Positions 1 through 9,240 of a stretch of DNA of 64,000 bases are shown here, piece by piece. Each line of letters starts with the position of its first letter. The first letter of the stretch is position 1. Made by a program: the position numbers and the translations under genes. The notes beneath the pieces are model-generated. The model had not been told where the DNA came from. It ran no database searches and saw only the letters and a program-made list of their open reading frames with translations. The DNA comes from Panagrolaimus kolymaensis (taxonomy: Eukaryota; Nematoda; Chromadorea; Rhabditida; Panagrolaimidae), in the NCBI GenBank assembly GCA_028622995.1, contig JAJQJQ010000023.1, forward strand, positions 310,001 through 374,000, written 5' to 3'.

Positions 1-98
1 CTGATTCCACTAAAGCCGTCGCCAAAAAAGCTTGCGATGATGCTGCAATCATTGCTAAAAACACCGCTGATATCGCTGCCGCAGCCGCTTGTCATTAA
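1..98 (+). CDS. C-terminal end of an alanine-rich protein (partial)
   Basis: An open frame (codons from base 3) runs from the window edge to a TAA at 96-98. The visible ~31 residues are rich in Ala, Lys and Asp, with two Cys, and end in a poly-Ala stretch followed by Cys-His. GC content is clearly higher than in the surrounding DNA, which supports real coding sequence. The low-complexity Ala/Lys/Asp composition resembles a helical repeat protein of the LEA or antifreeze style, but a tail this short cannot be assigned to a family. AATAAA-like signals follow the stop at about 125-130. Confidence 0.6.
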   Translation, partial: DSTKAVAKKACDDAAIIAKNTADIAAAAACH

Positions 99-407
99 TC
101 TAAAACATAACGAAAAAGAAGTATAAAATAAATTTGTTTTAGCCTTTCTATATGCATTTATTTGTATAAAATGGTTTAGTCAGTTTTATTTTATGTTGCT
201 TTAAGTTTTTTTAAATTTAATTTATATAATAAATGATTTTCTTTGTATTTTTTTATGCTAATATAAATCCAATTTCATAATTTATGTATAATGTTTTTAA
301 TAAATTTACATTTGTAAAAAACTTAAAAGCTTAAAAATTTTAGAGAATTCATTATAAAATATTTTCAACTTAAAAATTTAATTTTGTAATAGATAACTCT
401 GAACAAT
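99..407. other. Convergent intergenic region
   Basis: About 310 bp of AT-rich DNA between two genes whose 3' ends face each other. It contains AATAAA-like motifs usable as polyadenylation signals. No coding exon is visible. Confidence 0.5.
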
Positions 408-1635
408 TTAAAAGTGTGCATTTTCATGATTGAAATTGGCGATCCATGCTTCAGAATCTCTAATTAATTTAGTCAAATGATGTTTATCTTGTTGAATTAA
501 TTCATCATAATTGCACATGTCTTTAGCTTTATGGATGGTTGAATCATATTCTCGAAGAAGAGCTCGATTTTTTGCTTCTTCGTAGTGAAGTGCCACTTTT
601 AGTTCTGCTCGCTGGGATTCTTTCTTAACATACGATTTTTTCAACGTGATTTTTCTTCTCGCTTTTCTTTGCTCTTCAGTCAAGGGAGGTCGTCCTACAG
701 GTCGAGAAGAAGATAGTTTTTTTACAACATTTTGTAAAACTTCTTCGGGGATATCCGTTTCAAAGAAAGAATCGTCGGGTGAGTTATCTGGAAGCGATGG
801 CTGTTGTGACATCATATTTTGATAGCTTTGATTCGATGCAGACAAGGAGAGAAAATTTTGGGAACGTGGAAAATTTTTTTCTGAATAAGAGTTTCCAAAA
901 TCGCTCCTGCCATCAATAAACCCATTTTTATTAAATTGTTGTGATTCTTGAGTTTGATCAGCATTTTGCCACACCTGATACTCATAGTGTTTATATGGAT
1001 TTTCATTATGACCTCCAAAATTATTTTGCTGATAATGGTCAAAATCAAATGGATTGTCATATGACCAATAATTATCACAATTTTGATTGTTATCTTTATC
1101 AAATAAAATATTTTGGTGGTTATCGTGGTCATTGTGAAAAGCGGCTGCAAAATTAATGTTTTTATTAAAGAAGTTTATGGAAATCCTAAACATACGATAA
1201 TAAGCATCGTTTGGAGATGACATAACATTGTCAGCTGGAAAACAGTTTGGTTTGATTTGATAATTAGCTGGAGTGTTATCGTAAAAATGTTGTGGTTCAA
1301 AAGGTTGTTGAGGCATCATCGATTGAAACATTGGATCTTGGAAGCGATAATCAAAATAGTCAACATTTTGATTCATAGCATAATAAGTTGGGTCATTTTG
1401 GTTCCAATTATTGTTATGATTTTGGGGGTTTTCAACAATATTTTGTTGGTTGTTTTCATAGACGCCATTGATCGGAACTGAAAAATTATTGGTACTTGAA
1501 AGAATTTTAAAATTATATGTAAAACCTACCATTTTGATAATTGGCTTCATTAAGTTGAACATTTGCTAAATCGTTAGAGATTTCATTTTCATATTCTTCA
1601 ATCCCATAATTTTTTTGAAAATTCATTTCAGCCAT
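408..1635 (-). CDS. Asn/Gln-rich putative nuclear DNA-binding protein, three exons
   Basis: Proposed exons are 1530-1635, 1196-1477 and 408-1144, giving 374 residues. The start is the ATG at 1635 in an AAAAATGG context. Intron 1478-1529 (52 bp, TTTTTCAG acceptor) restores the frame between exons 1 and 2. Intron 1145-1195 is 51 bp with a GTATGT donor and TTTTGCAG acceptor; it is in frame and stop-free, so retaining it would give a longer isoform with a Phe-rich insert. The first two thirds of the protein is low-complexity Asn/Gln/Tyr/Phe sequence typical of prion-like activation regions. The last ~100 residues contain GRPP, as in AT-hooks, then a Lys/Arg-rich stretch and a charged helical segment, a layout like a divergent bZIP factor. 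No clean leucine heptad is seen, so the transcription-factor role is inference. Confidence 0.72.
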
Positions 1636-1723
1636 TTTTCAGCTTTCAAAATCACAAATTTTTAAACAACTTTAAATTATAGTCAATCGGCCTATCAAAT
1701 GAAACCATTTTACTTGCTGGTGC

Positions 1724-1731
1724 TATTTATA
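1724..1731 (-). promoter_or_regulatory. TATA box of the Asn/Gln-rich gene
   Basis: TATAAATA on the minus strand, about 90 bp upstream of the ATG at 1635. Confidence 0.45.
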
Positions 1732-2216
1732 TGCTTATTTTTCAAGTTAGTTTTATGGTTTTCAATTTGAGATTTGGGCTAAAATCAATTTATTCAATTT
1801 ATCCCGATCTCCTTATACATTTTGGAGGAAGGCTGCTTATCAGAAGAAATGCATCCTCGTCTTTTCTTATCAATATTTTTGAGTATCGAGAAGGACAACT
1901 GCTTTTGCTTTTGAGAAAACATGTTTTTGTTCAAAAAATTTTAAGCAAAAGTTTTTTAACCACGACACCTTTTTTCAATTAAAGCTTGTTGAATAAATTT
2001 ACAAAATGCACATAGGATGTTGGGCATGTTTGACCTTCCAAAAAAAATAATATGCATTTTACCGAAGCACTTCTCCATTTTAATGTCATTCAAAATTGTT
2101 ATTTGTAAAATAAAAAGTTTTGTAATTTTTGATTTTATTTAGAAGCTAAAATAAGCGTTTCCCTTATTAAAATTTAACAATTAAAAAAACTTAAATATAT
2201 TTGGATTATGTATTAG
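1732..2216. other. AT-rich region without a supported gene
   Basis: Upstream of the Asn/Gln-rich gene. An 83-codon plus-strand open frame at 1731-1982 exists but has no homology I recognise, no splice context and overlaps the promoter, so I do not call it. The start of the gene whose last exon is at 2217 should lie here if that gene is intact, but I cannot place it. Confidence 0.3.
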
Positions 2217-2375
2217 CTTTATTTTGCTCATAATCGTCGCTTTCCTTTGACTGTGCATTATGAAGATGATGTAACTAAAATCTCCAATGTATTAATTCAT
2301 ATTGAAGCTCAAAAGAAAGATCAAGGTAATTCAACCACAAAATTATTAGAGTATCATGAAACAGAAAGAAAATAA
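2217..2375 (+). CDS. Orphan terminal exon of an unidentified gene
   Basis: A 53-codon open frame follows a TATTAG acceptor at 2211-2216 and ends in TAA at 2373-2375. The peptide begins with an aromatic and basic stretch (LYFAHNRRFPLTVHYEDD) and ends in a charged, Lys/Glu-rich tail. Amino-acid usage is balanced and quite unlike translated intergenic DNA here, which is why I believe it is or was coding. No ATG is present and I could not find a convincing upstream exon, so this is the last exon of a gene with a distant start, or a relic. Family unknown. Confidence 0.4.
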   Translation, partial: LYFAHNRRFPLTVHYEDDVTKISNVLIHIEAQKKDQGNSTTKLLEYHETERK

Positions 2376-2624
2376 TATTGTTATCTTTATTTAAAAATAA
2401 GGGAAATAGAGATCCATTTTTCATGGAGATTTTGTATATAATAATTTAACTTAAAAATGCTTCCCTTTTTCTCCAGTTTTTAATAAGCGAAATTTGTAAT
2501 GTCACCACATCTTTATTATTTTTATTTTAAGTAAAATTTATTATATGCTAATTTATCAAATAAGTAAATAAAAATGAAATTAAAAAAAAAATAAAATATT
2601 TTATATTATAATAAATTCCGCAGT

Positions 2625-4079
2625 TTACCATTTAAGCATGCCTTTAGCAAGCATAGCTTTCATACTCCAAGCATCATCAGAATTATCATAAAATCTCCAA
2701 GCCCAATAAGTCCATCCACCCACAGCTTTTTTAAACATATTTAGTGATGCATCGGCAAAACGTTTAAAGGTGGCATCATCCATATTAAAATTGGATGCAA
2801 TACTCCATTCTCCAGCAAATATCCAATTTCCCGTCCATTCATCAAAATTTTTTGTTTCAACACTATTAATATATGTAATAATTTTATCTGGAGTCCATTT
2901 ATCTGCTTCATATCCCCAAACATGATATAAATGCCATTCATGACGCATATTATTGAATTTAGTGGATGGCATAAATTGAGCCCAATTTCCATCATATGGT
3001 CCTTGTTGCCAAAGCATTGGCATAACCGTGAGTAAACAATCCGAGCCTACATCATTTCTAATTCGACCATATGCATCTTCATAATATTGTTGAAGAACCG
3101 GAACCCATTTAGCATCGGATGAAGGTTCATTAAGCAATCCAATACCTAAAAATAATGGATATTTTAAGAGTAAAAACACTTGATTTAATTTTTTTTATTA
3201 GGCACTTTTAAGAAAAAATTTGAATTTTTGTAAAAAAAGATAACTTTGGAAAAAATTTAACATTTCATAGGATTTTGAGATTTCCATGGATTAAAATCTG
3301 TAATTCCTTGCAAATTCAGATTTTCTTAAGACTTACAAATAAAAAGACAGGACAAATTTTACTGAATCCGAAAAAGTAAATTTCTGCTTAATAAAACCAA
3401 AAAAAGAGGGCGAAATAAAAAATATCGAAAACATACCCAAAAATGCTGTATCATCTTTATATCGTTTAGCTAAAAATTCCACAACATCCAAAGTATTATT
3501 TACATTTTCTTGATATGGGAACCAATTAGCTGTGCCTGATTCTTCTGGAGAACTATTATCATTTCCATTTTGACTTCCTTTTGCGGCGTGCATAGAAATG
3601 AGAACCAAAATATTATGAGCTGGGCCCCATTGTCGAATAGCTTTATCCAAATAAGCTAAAGCTCCAGGGGCATAAACTTTCCATCCAGCTGAATCTCCTC
3701 CACCAGAATTATCATATCCAATAATCCAATATCCAACTGGAAGTCGAACGGTATTCATATTATTTGCCGCAATATCAATAAAATCTTGTTCAGTAATAAA
3801 AGTTCGTCGATGGTCATCAAATTGTTTATCGCCCTTTTCATGACCCAAATAATTCATAGCTGCATATTCTCCTTTATCCGCCACATCATCTGGAACTCCA
3901 TTCCATGCGGGTGAACCTTTAGTCATCCAATGTTCCGCAACCAACCAACCACCGAGATTTACACCTCGACTTGGCAATTCTCCAGATATAATTTTCTTTT
4001 TTAAATCTCCAAGTGAATCTCCAAAAACGGCTGTGAATAAAATGGAAATAAATAAGAGGATGATTAAATTCCGCATCAT
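2625..4079 (-). CDS. Secreted glycoside hydrolase family 5, exo-1,3-beta-glucanase-like
   Basis: Two exons, 3437-4079 and 2625-3145, joined across a 291-bp intron (donor GTATGT, acceptor ATTTTTAG), give 387 residues. The N-terminus has a signal peptide of about 20 residues (hydrophobic core IILLFISILF), so the enzyme is probably secreted. GH5 landmarks: RGVNLGGWL near residue 40, an Asn-Glu-Pro with the acid/base Glu at about 221 (GIGLLNEP, coded across the splice junction), a His-x-Tyr near 286-289, and the nucleophile Glu at about 327 (FAGEWS). The segment AAKGSQNGNDNSSP matches the fungal/oomycete exo-1,3-beta-glucanase branch of GH5 rather than the bacterial-type cellulases known from plant-parasitic nematodes. 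Length is normal and both catalytic residues are present. Expected role: trimming beta-1,3-glucan of fungal, oomycete or plant walls (family knowledge). Horizontal origin is possible but not shown here. Confidence 0.88.
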
Positions 4080-4851
4080 TTTGGTTGGTGTGTTTTACCT
4101 ATAAAAATAGAAAATAACCACAAATTTTTTTGAATATTTATAGTTCAAAATTTTGGAAAAAATGAACTAAATAATCTCAAAATTATCATTTTTTGAAAAA
4201 CAAAAAATAAAACAAAACACAAATATATTTATCTAACTAATTTGGATTAAAAAAAGTGCAGATTATAAATTATGTATCGTTTATTTTTATTGAGTTTAGC
4301 ATAAAAAATGTAGTTTCAAATTTACGATGGTAAAAAAAAACCGGGCTTTGTAAAAGAATTTTTTTAGATTAATGAGAAATAATTTAAACTTAATGAAAGA
4401 AAGAAAAAAAAGCGAAGAAACAGGTAAAAATCGAAAAATATTATTTTCCAAAAATTAAAGAAGCGGAAGAAGAAGAAAATGTTGTTATCTGTTGGTTCCA
4501 TTCTTTCCTTTTTCTTCCATACAACTATTAAGAATAAAAGAACATGTGCTTTTATACAATTATTTTCTTTTATCAAAAAATGAGAACCAAACATCGTCAT
4601 ATTTTCTTTGATTGAGTAAAATATTGAAACAAATAAGGTTAAAATACTCTTTACTGATAAAAATCTTAACAGAAGTTTTTTCTTGTTTTTGGGACCAAAA
4701 GGTTTAAAGTATCTGGAACACAACATGGACTTTTGTCCAAGAAATGTTAATCCCTACATACATTCACTATGCATCGAGCAGCTCCAGACCACTCGACTAC
4801 CGATACTTCTTTTTCAATGCAACAAAATTCATTCATAAAAAAGTGTGAATT
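4080..4851. other. AT-rich spacer, no gene seen
   Basis: Upstream region of the GH5 gene, with long A and T runs. A 120-codon minus-strand frame at 4364-4726 is Phe/Lys-rich, as expected of random AT-rich DNA, and was rejected. A single TTTTTTGAATATTT end of the dispersed repeat family lies near 4125-4138. Confidence 0.4.
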
Positions 4852-4863
4852 TTGAAGTGCTTT

Positions 4864-5400
4864 AAAACGTTAAAGGATCTAGATCCAATAATGAATCCAG
4901 AACCCATAAAGGTAATTAAAGATCCAGATCCTTTAAAGAATCAAAAAGATCCAGAACCCATAAAGAATATTAAAGATCCAGAACCCATAAAGGTAATTAG
5001 AGATCCAGAACCTATAAAGAATATTAAAGATCCAGAACCCATAAAGAATATTAAAGATCCAGAACCCATAAAGGTAATTAGAGATCCAGAACCTATAAAG
5101 AATATTAAAGATCCAAAACCCATAAAGGTAATTAGAGATCCAGATCCTTTAAAGGATCTTAAAGATCCAGAACCAATAAAGGATCCAAGAACCAATAAAG
5201 GATCCAAGTACCAATAAAGGATCCAAGTACCATAGAAGGATCAAGAACCAATAAAGGAGATCCAGAACTCATAAAGAATCTAAAAGATCCAAAACCCATA
5301 TAAGTTATTAAAGAACCAGAACCAATAAATATTATTAAAGATCCCAAAAAAATTCTTAAAGTTCCAGGTTCCATAAAGGATCTTATAAATCCAGATCCAA
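4864..5400 (+). repeat. Coding-type minisatellite, DPEPIK repeat (decayed repeat-protein gene)
   Basis: About 18 imperfect copies of a 24-27 bp unit reading Asp-Pro-Glu-Pro-Ile-Lys followed by Asn-Ile-Lys or Val-Ile-Arg. The frame stays open from about 4852 to the TAA at 5215-5217. The unit continues to about 5400 in another frame with an internal TAA (about 5300), so the array as a whole is no longer one open frame. There is no ATG before the array; the first Met is inside the second unit. Pro every four to five residues with alternating acidic and basic residues would give an extended, unstructured protein. It may be the 5' part of the gene whose later exon lies at 5697. Function unknown. 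Confidence 0.6.
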
Positions 5401-5696
5401 ATAACAAAAGAATTGTCTTCTTCTTTGTTAAAAAATTTTGGATTATAAAGTCTAAAAAAAATGGAATGAATGACTGAAAAAAGAATGAAAAAAAAATAAA
5501 AAATAAATTAAGGACGATATCTATAGAAGTGCCCAGCGAAGAAAAGAAAATTAATAACAAAAAAGGCAACAACTTATTTTGATTTTCTTTTTAATTTTTT
5601 TGAATATTTTGAAAGATTTTTTTGATTTTTCAAGTTAATGATGAAAGTAAGAAAAAAAATAAAGAAGTAACGAGATATATATACAATTTTTTTCAG

Positions 5697-6322
5697 AATC
5701 CAAAGAAGTTGAAGTCATTAAAATCGATGCAGCGAAGAAAAGAAAATATCGACATATAAAGCTCGAAAGCACAGAAGACACCAGTGTCCCATGTAGTGTT
5801 AAATTACCGACCGACCGACAAAAAAGTCGGTAAATTCAGAAAATTGTCGGTATGGAAATTGCTCCCGGTCGATAAAGTCGGTAAAAAGTCGGTATAAAAA
5901 TATGGTCGGTCGGTAAATCGGTCTGTAATAAATCGGTATAAAAATTTTTTCGAAGTTAAAAATTAGAAAAAACTTTCAGTTTTTAGTCAAAAATACATTT
6001 TTTTAAATGCTAAAGTGATAATAACATCAAAAAATTAGTATTTCTATTAACTTTTTAAGAAAAACAAATCCTAATAAGAGCTTGAGAAAAAATGTCGGTA
6101 TAAAATTTTGTCGGTCGGTAAAGTCGGTAAAATGTCGGTATAAAAAAACGGTCGGTCGGTAAATCGGTCGGTAAAAAGTCGGTCGGTAAGTCGGTAATTA
6201 CCGACTTTTCGGTCGGTAATTTAACACTAGTCCCATGTTCAAACAAAGCGCGACGCGGTGAAAAAACTATAAATTATTTTTTTCCTTTTTTCTTCCATTT
6301 TATAACTCAACTTTTCACATAA
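5697..6322 (+). pseudogene. Coding exon interrupted by a MITE
   Basis: A good acceptor (TTTTTTTCAG, ending 5696) is followed by an open frame reading SKEVEVIKIDAAKKRKYRHI and onward through an acidic stretch to a Val-Pro-Cys. At 5794 the frame is interrupted by a 436-bp element. When the element and one copy of its 8-bp target duplication are set aside, the same frame continues at 6238 for about 28 more codons to a TAA at 6320-6322. The upstream DNA holds the DPEPIK repeat and another short Lys/Glu-rich frame near 5513-5580, so this could be a downstream exon of one charged, repeat-containing protein. As it stands the exon is disrupted unless the element is spliced out. Family unknown. Confidence 0.5.
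5794..6229. mobile_element. hAT-type MITE, 436 bp, with 8-bp target-site duplication
   Basis: The ends are inverted repeats beginning TAGTGTTAAATTACCGAC on both strands. The insertion is flanked by a perfect duplication GTCCCATG at 5786-5793 and 6230-6237. An 8-bp duplication and a terminus fitting YARNG (TAGTG) are the hallmarks of the hAT superfamily. The interior has no coding capacity and is built from many iterated CGGTCGGTAA / GTCGGTA motifs near both ends, like the subterminal transposase-binding repeats of hAT elements. The perfect target duplication suggests a recent insertion. Confidence 0.85.
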
Positions 6323-6500
6323 AGAATTAAATGGCACCAAAATATACGAAAAGAGAGTGGCCAATATAAAAAAAATAGACAACACTGCAACAAAAAAAAA
6401 GACGAATCAATAACTCGGCTTGAAAAACTAAAAACAAATACTCATGTTGATTGTCGCTTTTTTATGGCATGCTAGGTAAAAAAAACTTTACTCAAGGAGC
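6321..6500. repeat. Dispersed repeat, copy 1 of a three-copy subfamily
   Basis: Shares blocks such as AAATGGCRCCAAAATA, AATAGACAACAC, AATCAATAACTC and GCATGCTAGGTAAAAA with copies at 7368-7590 and 10462-10680. This copy lacks the left AAATATTC end. No coding capacity. Confidence 0.6.
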
Positions 6501-7367
6501 TACTTTTGGATTTGTGTGCACATAAATATTCGAAAGAAAAAGAAGAGAACAACCCAAAGGAATGAAAGAGAATGTCACAAAAAAATCAATAAAGAGGAAG
6601 GAAGAAATATAAATATGTATAACCTATGCTTTTTTTATTCTCTTTGGGTTGGTTGATTCAAGGGTTTAAAAAAATCGAAAGAAAAATAAAGAAAACTTCA
6701 AAATATTTTTTTATTTGACATTTTTTTTTCTAAGTAAGCGGTTTGGCAGCCGTTTAATTTATAAAATATATTTTTCATTTGCTTATTATTTTTTGAATAT
6801 TTAAACATTGTTTTTTTTTTGTTGATTTTATTAGTTTTTGAAATTATGGTATAGAACAATTAAAAGTTTTTATTAAGGCAGTTTAGTTATTCAAAAAACT
6901 ACGAACTAGTAATTTTTTTTTCTCAATTTTTTAATTGAGCCAATATGGGGTGTTGTAACTGAAGAAAAATGGTATAAGCTATTGTTCAAGCCGACCAATG
7001 AATACATGATTAATTTTATTTCTAAAAAACTAACACTTTTTGTAAAGTTTAAGAATTTTGCAATATTTTGTTGTTTGCTTTATTTTAACTATTATAAAAC
7101 CGATTGACCAATATTTAATTAAATTTTTATTTCGTATACCTGTTTCATGTGGGATTTTTCCACTTGAATGATTTAGTTTATGTTCATATCCACTAATGAC
7201 ACTAAATTATAAACATTTTAAAAAGCTTTTAAGAAAATCGGCTTACTTTCTATAATCATTAAATAAATATAAGTTTTGGGACATTGGATAGTTTTAGAAA
7301 ACTTTTCCAACAAAAACTCAATGATTACTTTTCTTGAAAAGATACATCGAAAAAAGAAAGAAATAAA
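6501..7367. other. AT-rich, repeat-derived DNA
   Basis: No gene seen. A TTTTTTGAATATTTAA terminus of the dispersed repeat lies near 6790-6806; the rest is low-complexity A/T. Confidence 0.35.
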
Positions 7368-7590
7368 AATTAAATATTCAAAAAAAAAGAGAGTTAAAAA
7401 AATGCACTCTTTAAATGGCGCCAAAATAGACGAAAACTGAGAGAGGTCAACAGGAAGAAGAAAAAAATAGACTAGACTGCAGCAAAAAAAAAACGCGAAA
7501 ATCAATAACTCAATAAACTCGACAGTGAAAAAGGTCAAAATGAATATTCATGTGACTTGCTTTTTTTGTGGCAACTAGGTAAAAATCTTC
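7368..7590. repeat. Dispersed repeat, copy 2 of the three-copy subfamily
   Basis: Begins TTAAATATTCAAAAAAAA and is close to identical over long stretches to the copy at 10462. Downstream of its GGTAAAAATC block lies a 62-bp palindromic insertion that the other two copies lack. Confidence 0.65.
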
Positions 7591-7598
7591 TTTATGAA

Positions 7599-7660
7599 CA
7601 GTGCTGTCATATTTTTAAGCCACCGCCGCAGATTTTGATGGCGGCCGCGTGACAACACTG
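7599..7660. mobile_element. 62-bp palindromic hAT-like micro-MITE
   Basis: Starts CAGTGCTGTCA and ends TGACAACACTG, an imperfect inverted repeat, around a GC-rich core with facing GCCACCGCC and GGCGGC blocks. It is flanked by near-matching 8-mers TTTATGAA (7591-7598) and TTTACGAG (7661-7668). The related repeat at 6321-6500 continues without the palindrome at the equivalent place, which acts as an empty site. CAGTG fits the hAT terminus rule. It is far GC-richer than its surroundings and could fold as a long hairpin. Confidence 0.6.
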
Positions 7661-7863
7661 TTTACGAGTTACTTTTGAATTTGTACATTGCAAAAAAAGA
7701 TATATTTTATAAAAATTTCTCATTTTATTTATAATAATTTTATTCCACATTCATGGTTTTTTATTTATTTTTTTGTCTCATTTTTATTGTAATATAAATA
7801 AAGTTTTATTAATAAATTTAAAAAAAATGTATTCAAAAAAGAATATTTTCACAAAATAGTTAT

Positions 7864-8124
7864 TTATTTTAAAGACAAATTATTTATAACTAGAGAACAT
7901 TGAACCATTTGTTTGTAGCAATTTATTTGATTTCCATTATTTAACATTTTTAGCAAAACATGTTGCTTCATCGCAGCTTTGAGTCGGAAAAGGTTTATTG
8001 GTTCACCATTACCATAGATTTGTTTAAGATCAGGAAAGTCGCCAGTATAATGATAAGAAAGGAGAGTAATTTGATCTTTTTCTTGACTCAAATCAGAAGC
8101 AATATTTTCATTTGATCTAGCCAT
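7864..8124 (-). CDS. Small unidentified protein, 86 residues (family member 1)
   Basis: Intact single-exon frame from the ATG at 8124. The protein is hydrophilic with no signal peptide or membrane segment. It aligns end to end with the 80-residue product at 16231-16473: both begin Met-Ala, carry Glu-Asn near residue 6, have a central Asn-Leu-Phe/Leu-Phe-Asn segment, a lysine-rich KQxVxLK motif, and end in a shared INNLSL tail. The conserved ends and the TATA box upstream support a real gene. A third, broken copy lies at 12445-12688. The family is not one I recognise, and its function is unknown. Confidence 0.6.
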   Translation of the reverse strand: MARSNENIASDLSQEKDQITLLSYHYTGDFPDLKQIYGNGEPINLFRLKAAMKQHVLLKMLNNGNQINCYKQMVQCSLVINNLSLK

Positions 8125-8196
8125 AAAAAATCGACCATAAAAAATTTTGAAGAAAAATAGAAAAACAATTTAGTTTTGTTTATACTCAAAATACTA

Positions 8197-8206
8197 CCTT
8201 TATATA
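8197..8206 (-). promoter_or_regulatory. TATA box of small-protein gene 1
   Basis: TATATAAAGG on the minus strand, 73 bp upstream of the ATG at 8124. The same TATAWAAAGG form precedes the other family members. Confidence 0.5.
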
Positions 8207-8621
8207 TTATTACTTTGGTTTAAACTTTTCTTTTTTTGTTTATTATTATTTTTAAAAAATATTAAACTATTTTTTTGTGCACACGGTTTTGGCCGAATAA
8301 GTTTTTTGGAGAAAAATAAACGTTCACGTTTGTTTTTCTTTCCTTTTTTTGTAAAAGTTTTTCATATTCGCAAACTTGTGATTTTTTGTTGTTGTTAATG
8401 GGGTAACACGTTGAAAAGAATATATTAATGCCTCACGTTCAAAAAAAAATAAAGAATGGTTGTAAACAACACATTTCCGCGTAATAGAAATACAAATTAC
8501 ACTACAATCATTTTTAGCTTTCAACCGAAAATTTATTTTTATTTAATTATTTTTTAAACCAACTTTTTTAACAAATAAAAAAAGTGGGTTCATTAATATA
8601 CATTTTCAGTAGATTTTTGTT
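8207..8621. other. No gene seen
   Basis: AT-rich spacer. A 66-codon minus-strand frame at 8324-8524 has no supporting feature. Confidence 0.3.
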
Positions 8622-8744
8622 TTAAAAATATTGAAGGATTTCATAAGGGCAGTGGAAGTCCATCAACGTTTCATTTGCTTCGTTGATGATTTTTATGGCA
8701 ATGCCTCTAAATTCTTGTTGGATTTTACCATTATTTAACGACAT
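8622..8744 (-). CDS. Short open frame, probable gene relic or terminal exon (40 residues)
   Basis: From an ATG at 8744 to a TAA at 8622-8624. The peptide starts MSLNNGKIQQEFRGIAIKII and ends in a His-Cys-Pro-Tyr segment. The frame is open a further ~11 codons upstream (to about 8777). Residue usage is balanced and unlike random AT-rich translation, so it is probably derived from a gene; no partner exon was found. Confidence 0.3.
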   Translation of the reverse strand: MSLNNGKIQQEFRGIAIKIINEANETLMDFHCPYEILQYF

Positions 8745-8984
8745 CTGGAATGAAGTGTTAGCTTCGAGAAAAAACACTCAACTCCATTTCTTGAAGCTGG
8801 AATGTTTAAATATTTGACAAAAAGATTAAAAAAAACATTTATGAATTTATATTTATTTGTCTTACAATAATCCTTTGTATTGCTTGAAAAGCTTTTTCCA
8901 CTTCATTACTGCTATGTCATGAAAAATCCAAAGCAAATCGTTGAAAATGATATACAAAAAGAGGGAAAAAATTTAAAATAGATT

Positions 8985-9235
8985 ATTCAAAAAAAGCCAA
9001 AACAAAGAAAAAGAAAAAAGAAAATATCAAAAATGTGTTTGAAAAAAAAGAGTATGCGCATTGCGCAACCAAAAAAAAAAGAGATTTTTTCAATCAATAA
9101 ATTTCGTAATGCCCCAAAAAAATATGGCAAAAGAAAAAGGGAAAAACATTTTCATTTTCACTTTAGAAAACGCAGCATAAATTTTTGATGATATTTTACT
9201 TTTTTGGAATTTTTAAATTTTTTATTTGAATTTTT
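8985..9235. repeat. Dispersed AATATTC-type repeat, degenerate copy
   Basis: Left end ATTATTCAAAAAAA, right end TTTATTTGAATTTTTT. Shares CACTTTAGAAAACGCAGCAT with the related copy at 9751-10140, and the AATCAATAAA core typical of the family. Confidence 0.5.
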
Positions 9236-9240
9236 TTTGT

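Noticed and set aside
1731..1982. 83-codon plus-strand frame
   Set aside because: Overlaps the promoter of the minus-strand gene, has no recognised feature and no good splice link to the exon at 2217.
4364..4726. 120-codon minus-strand frame
   Set aside because: Phe, Leu and Lys dominate, as expected from poly-A/T DNA; no domain, no splice or promoter support.
4941..5572. Minus-strand frames over the DPEPIK repeat (Gly-Ser-Phe repeats)
   Set aside because: They mirror the repeat on the opposite strand; the plus strand gives the more protein-like reading with acceptor-linked coding DNA downstream.
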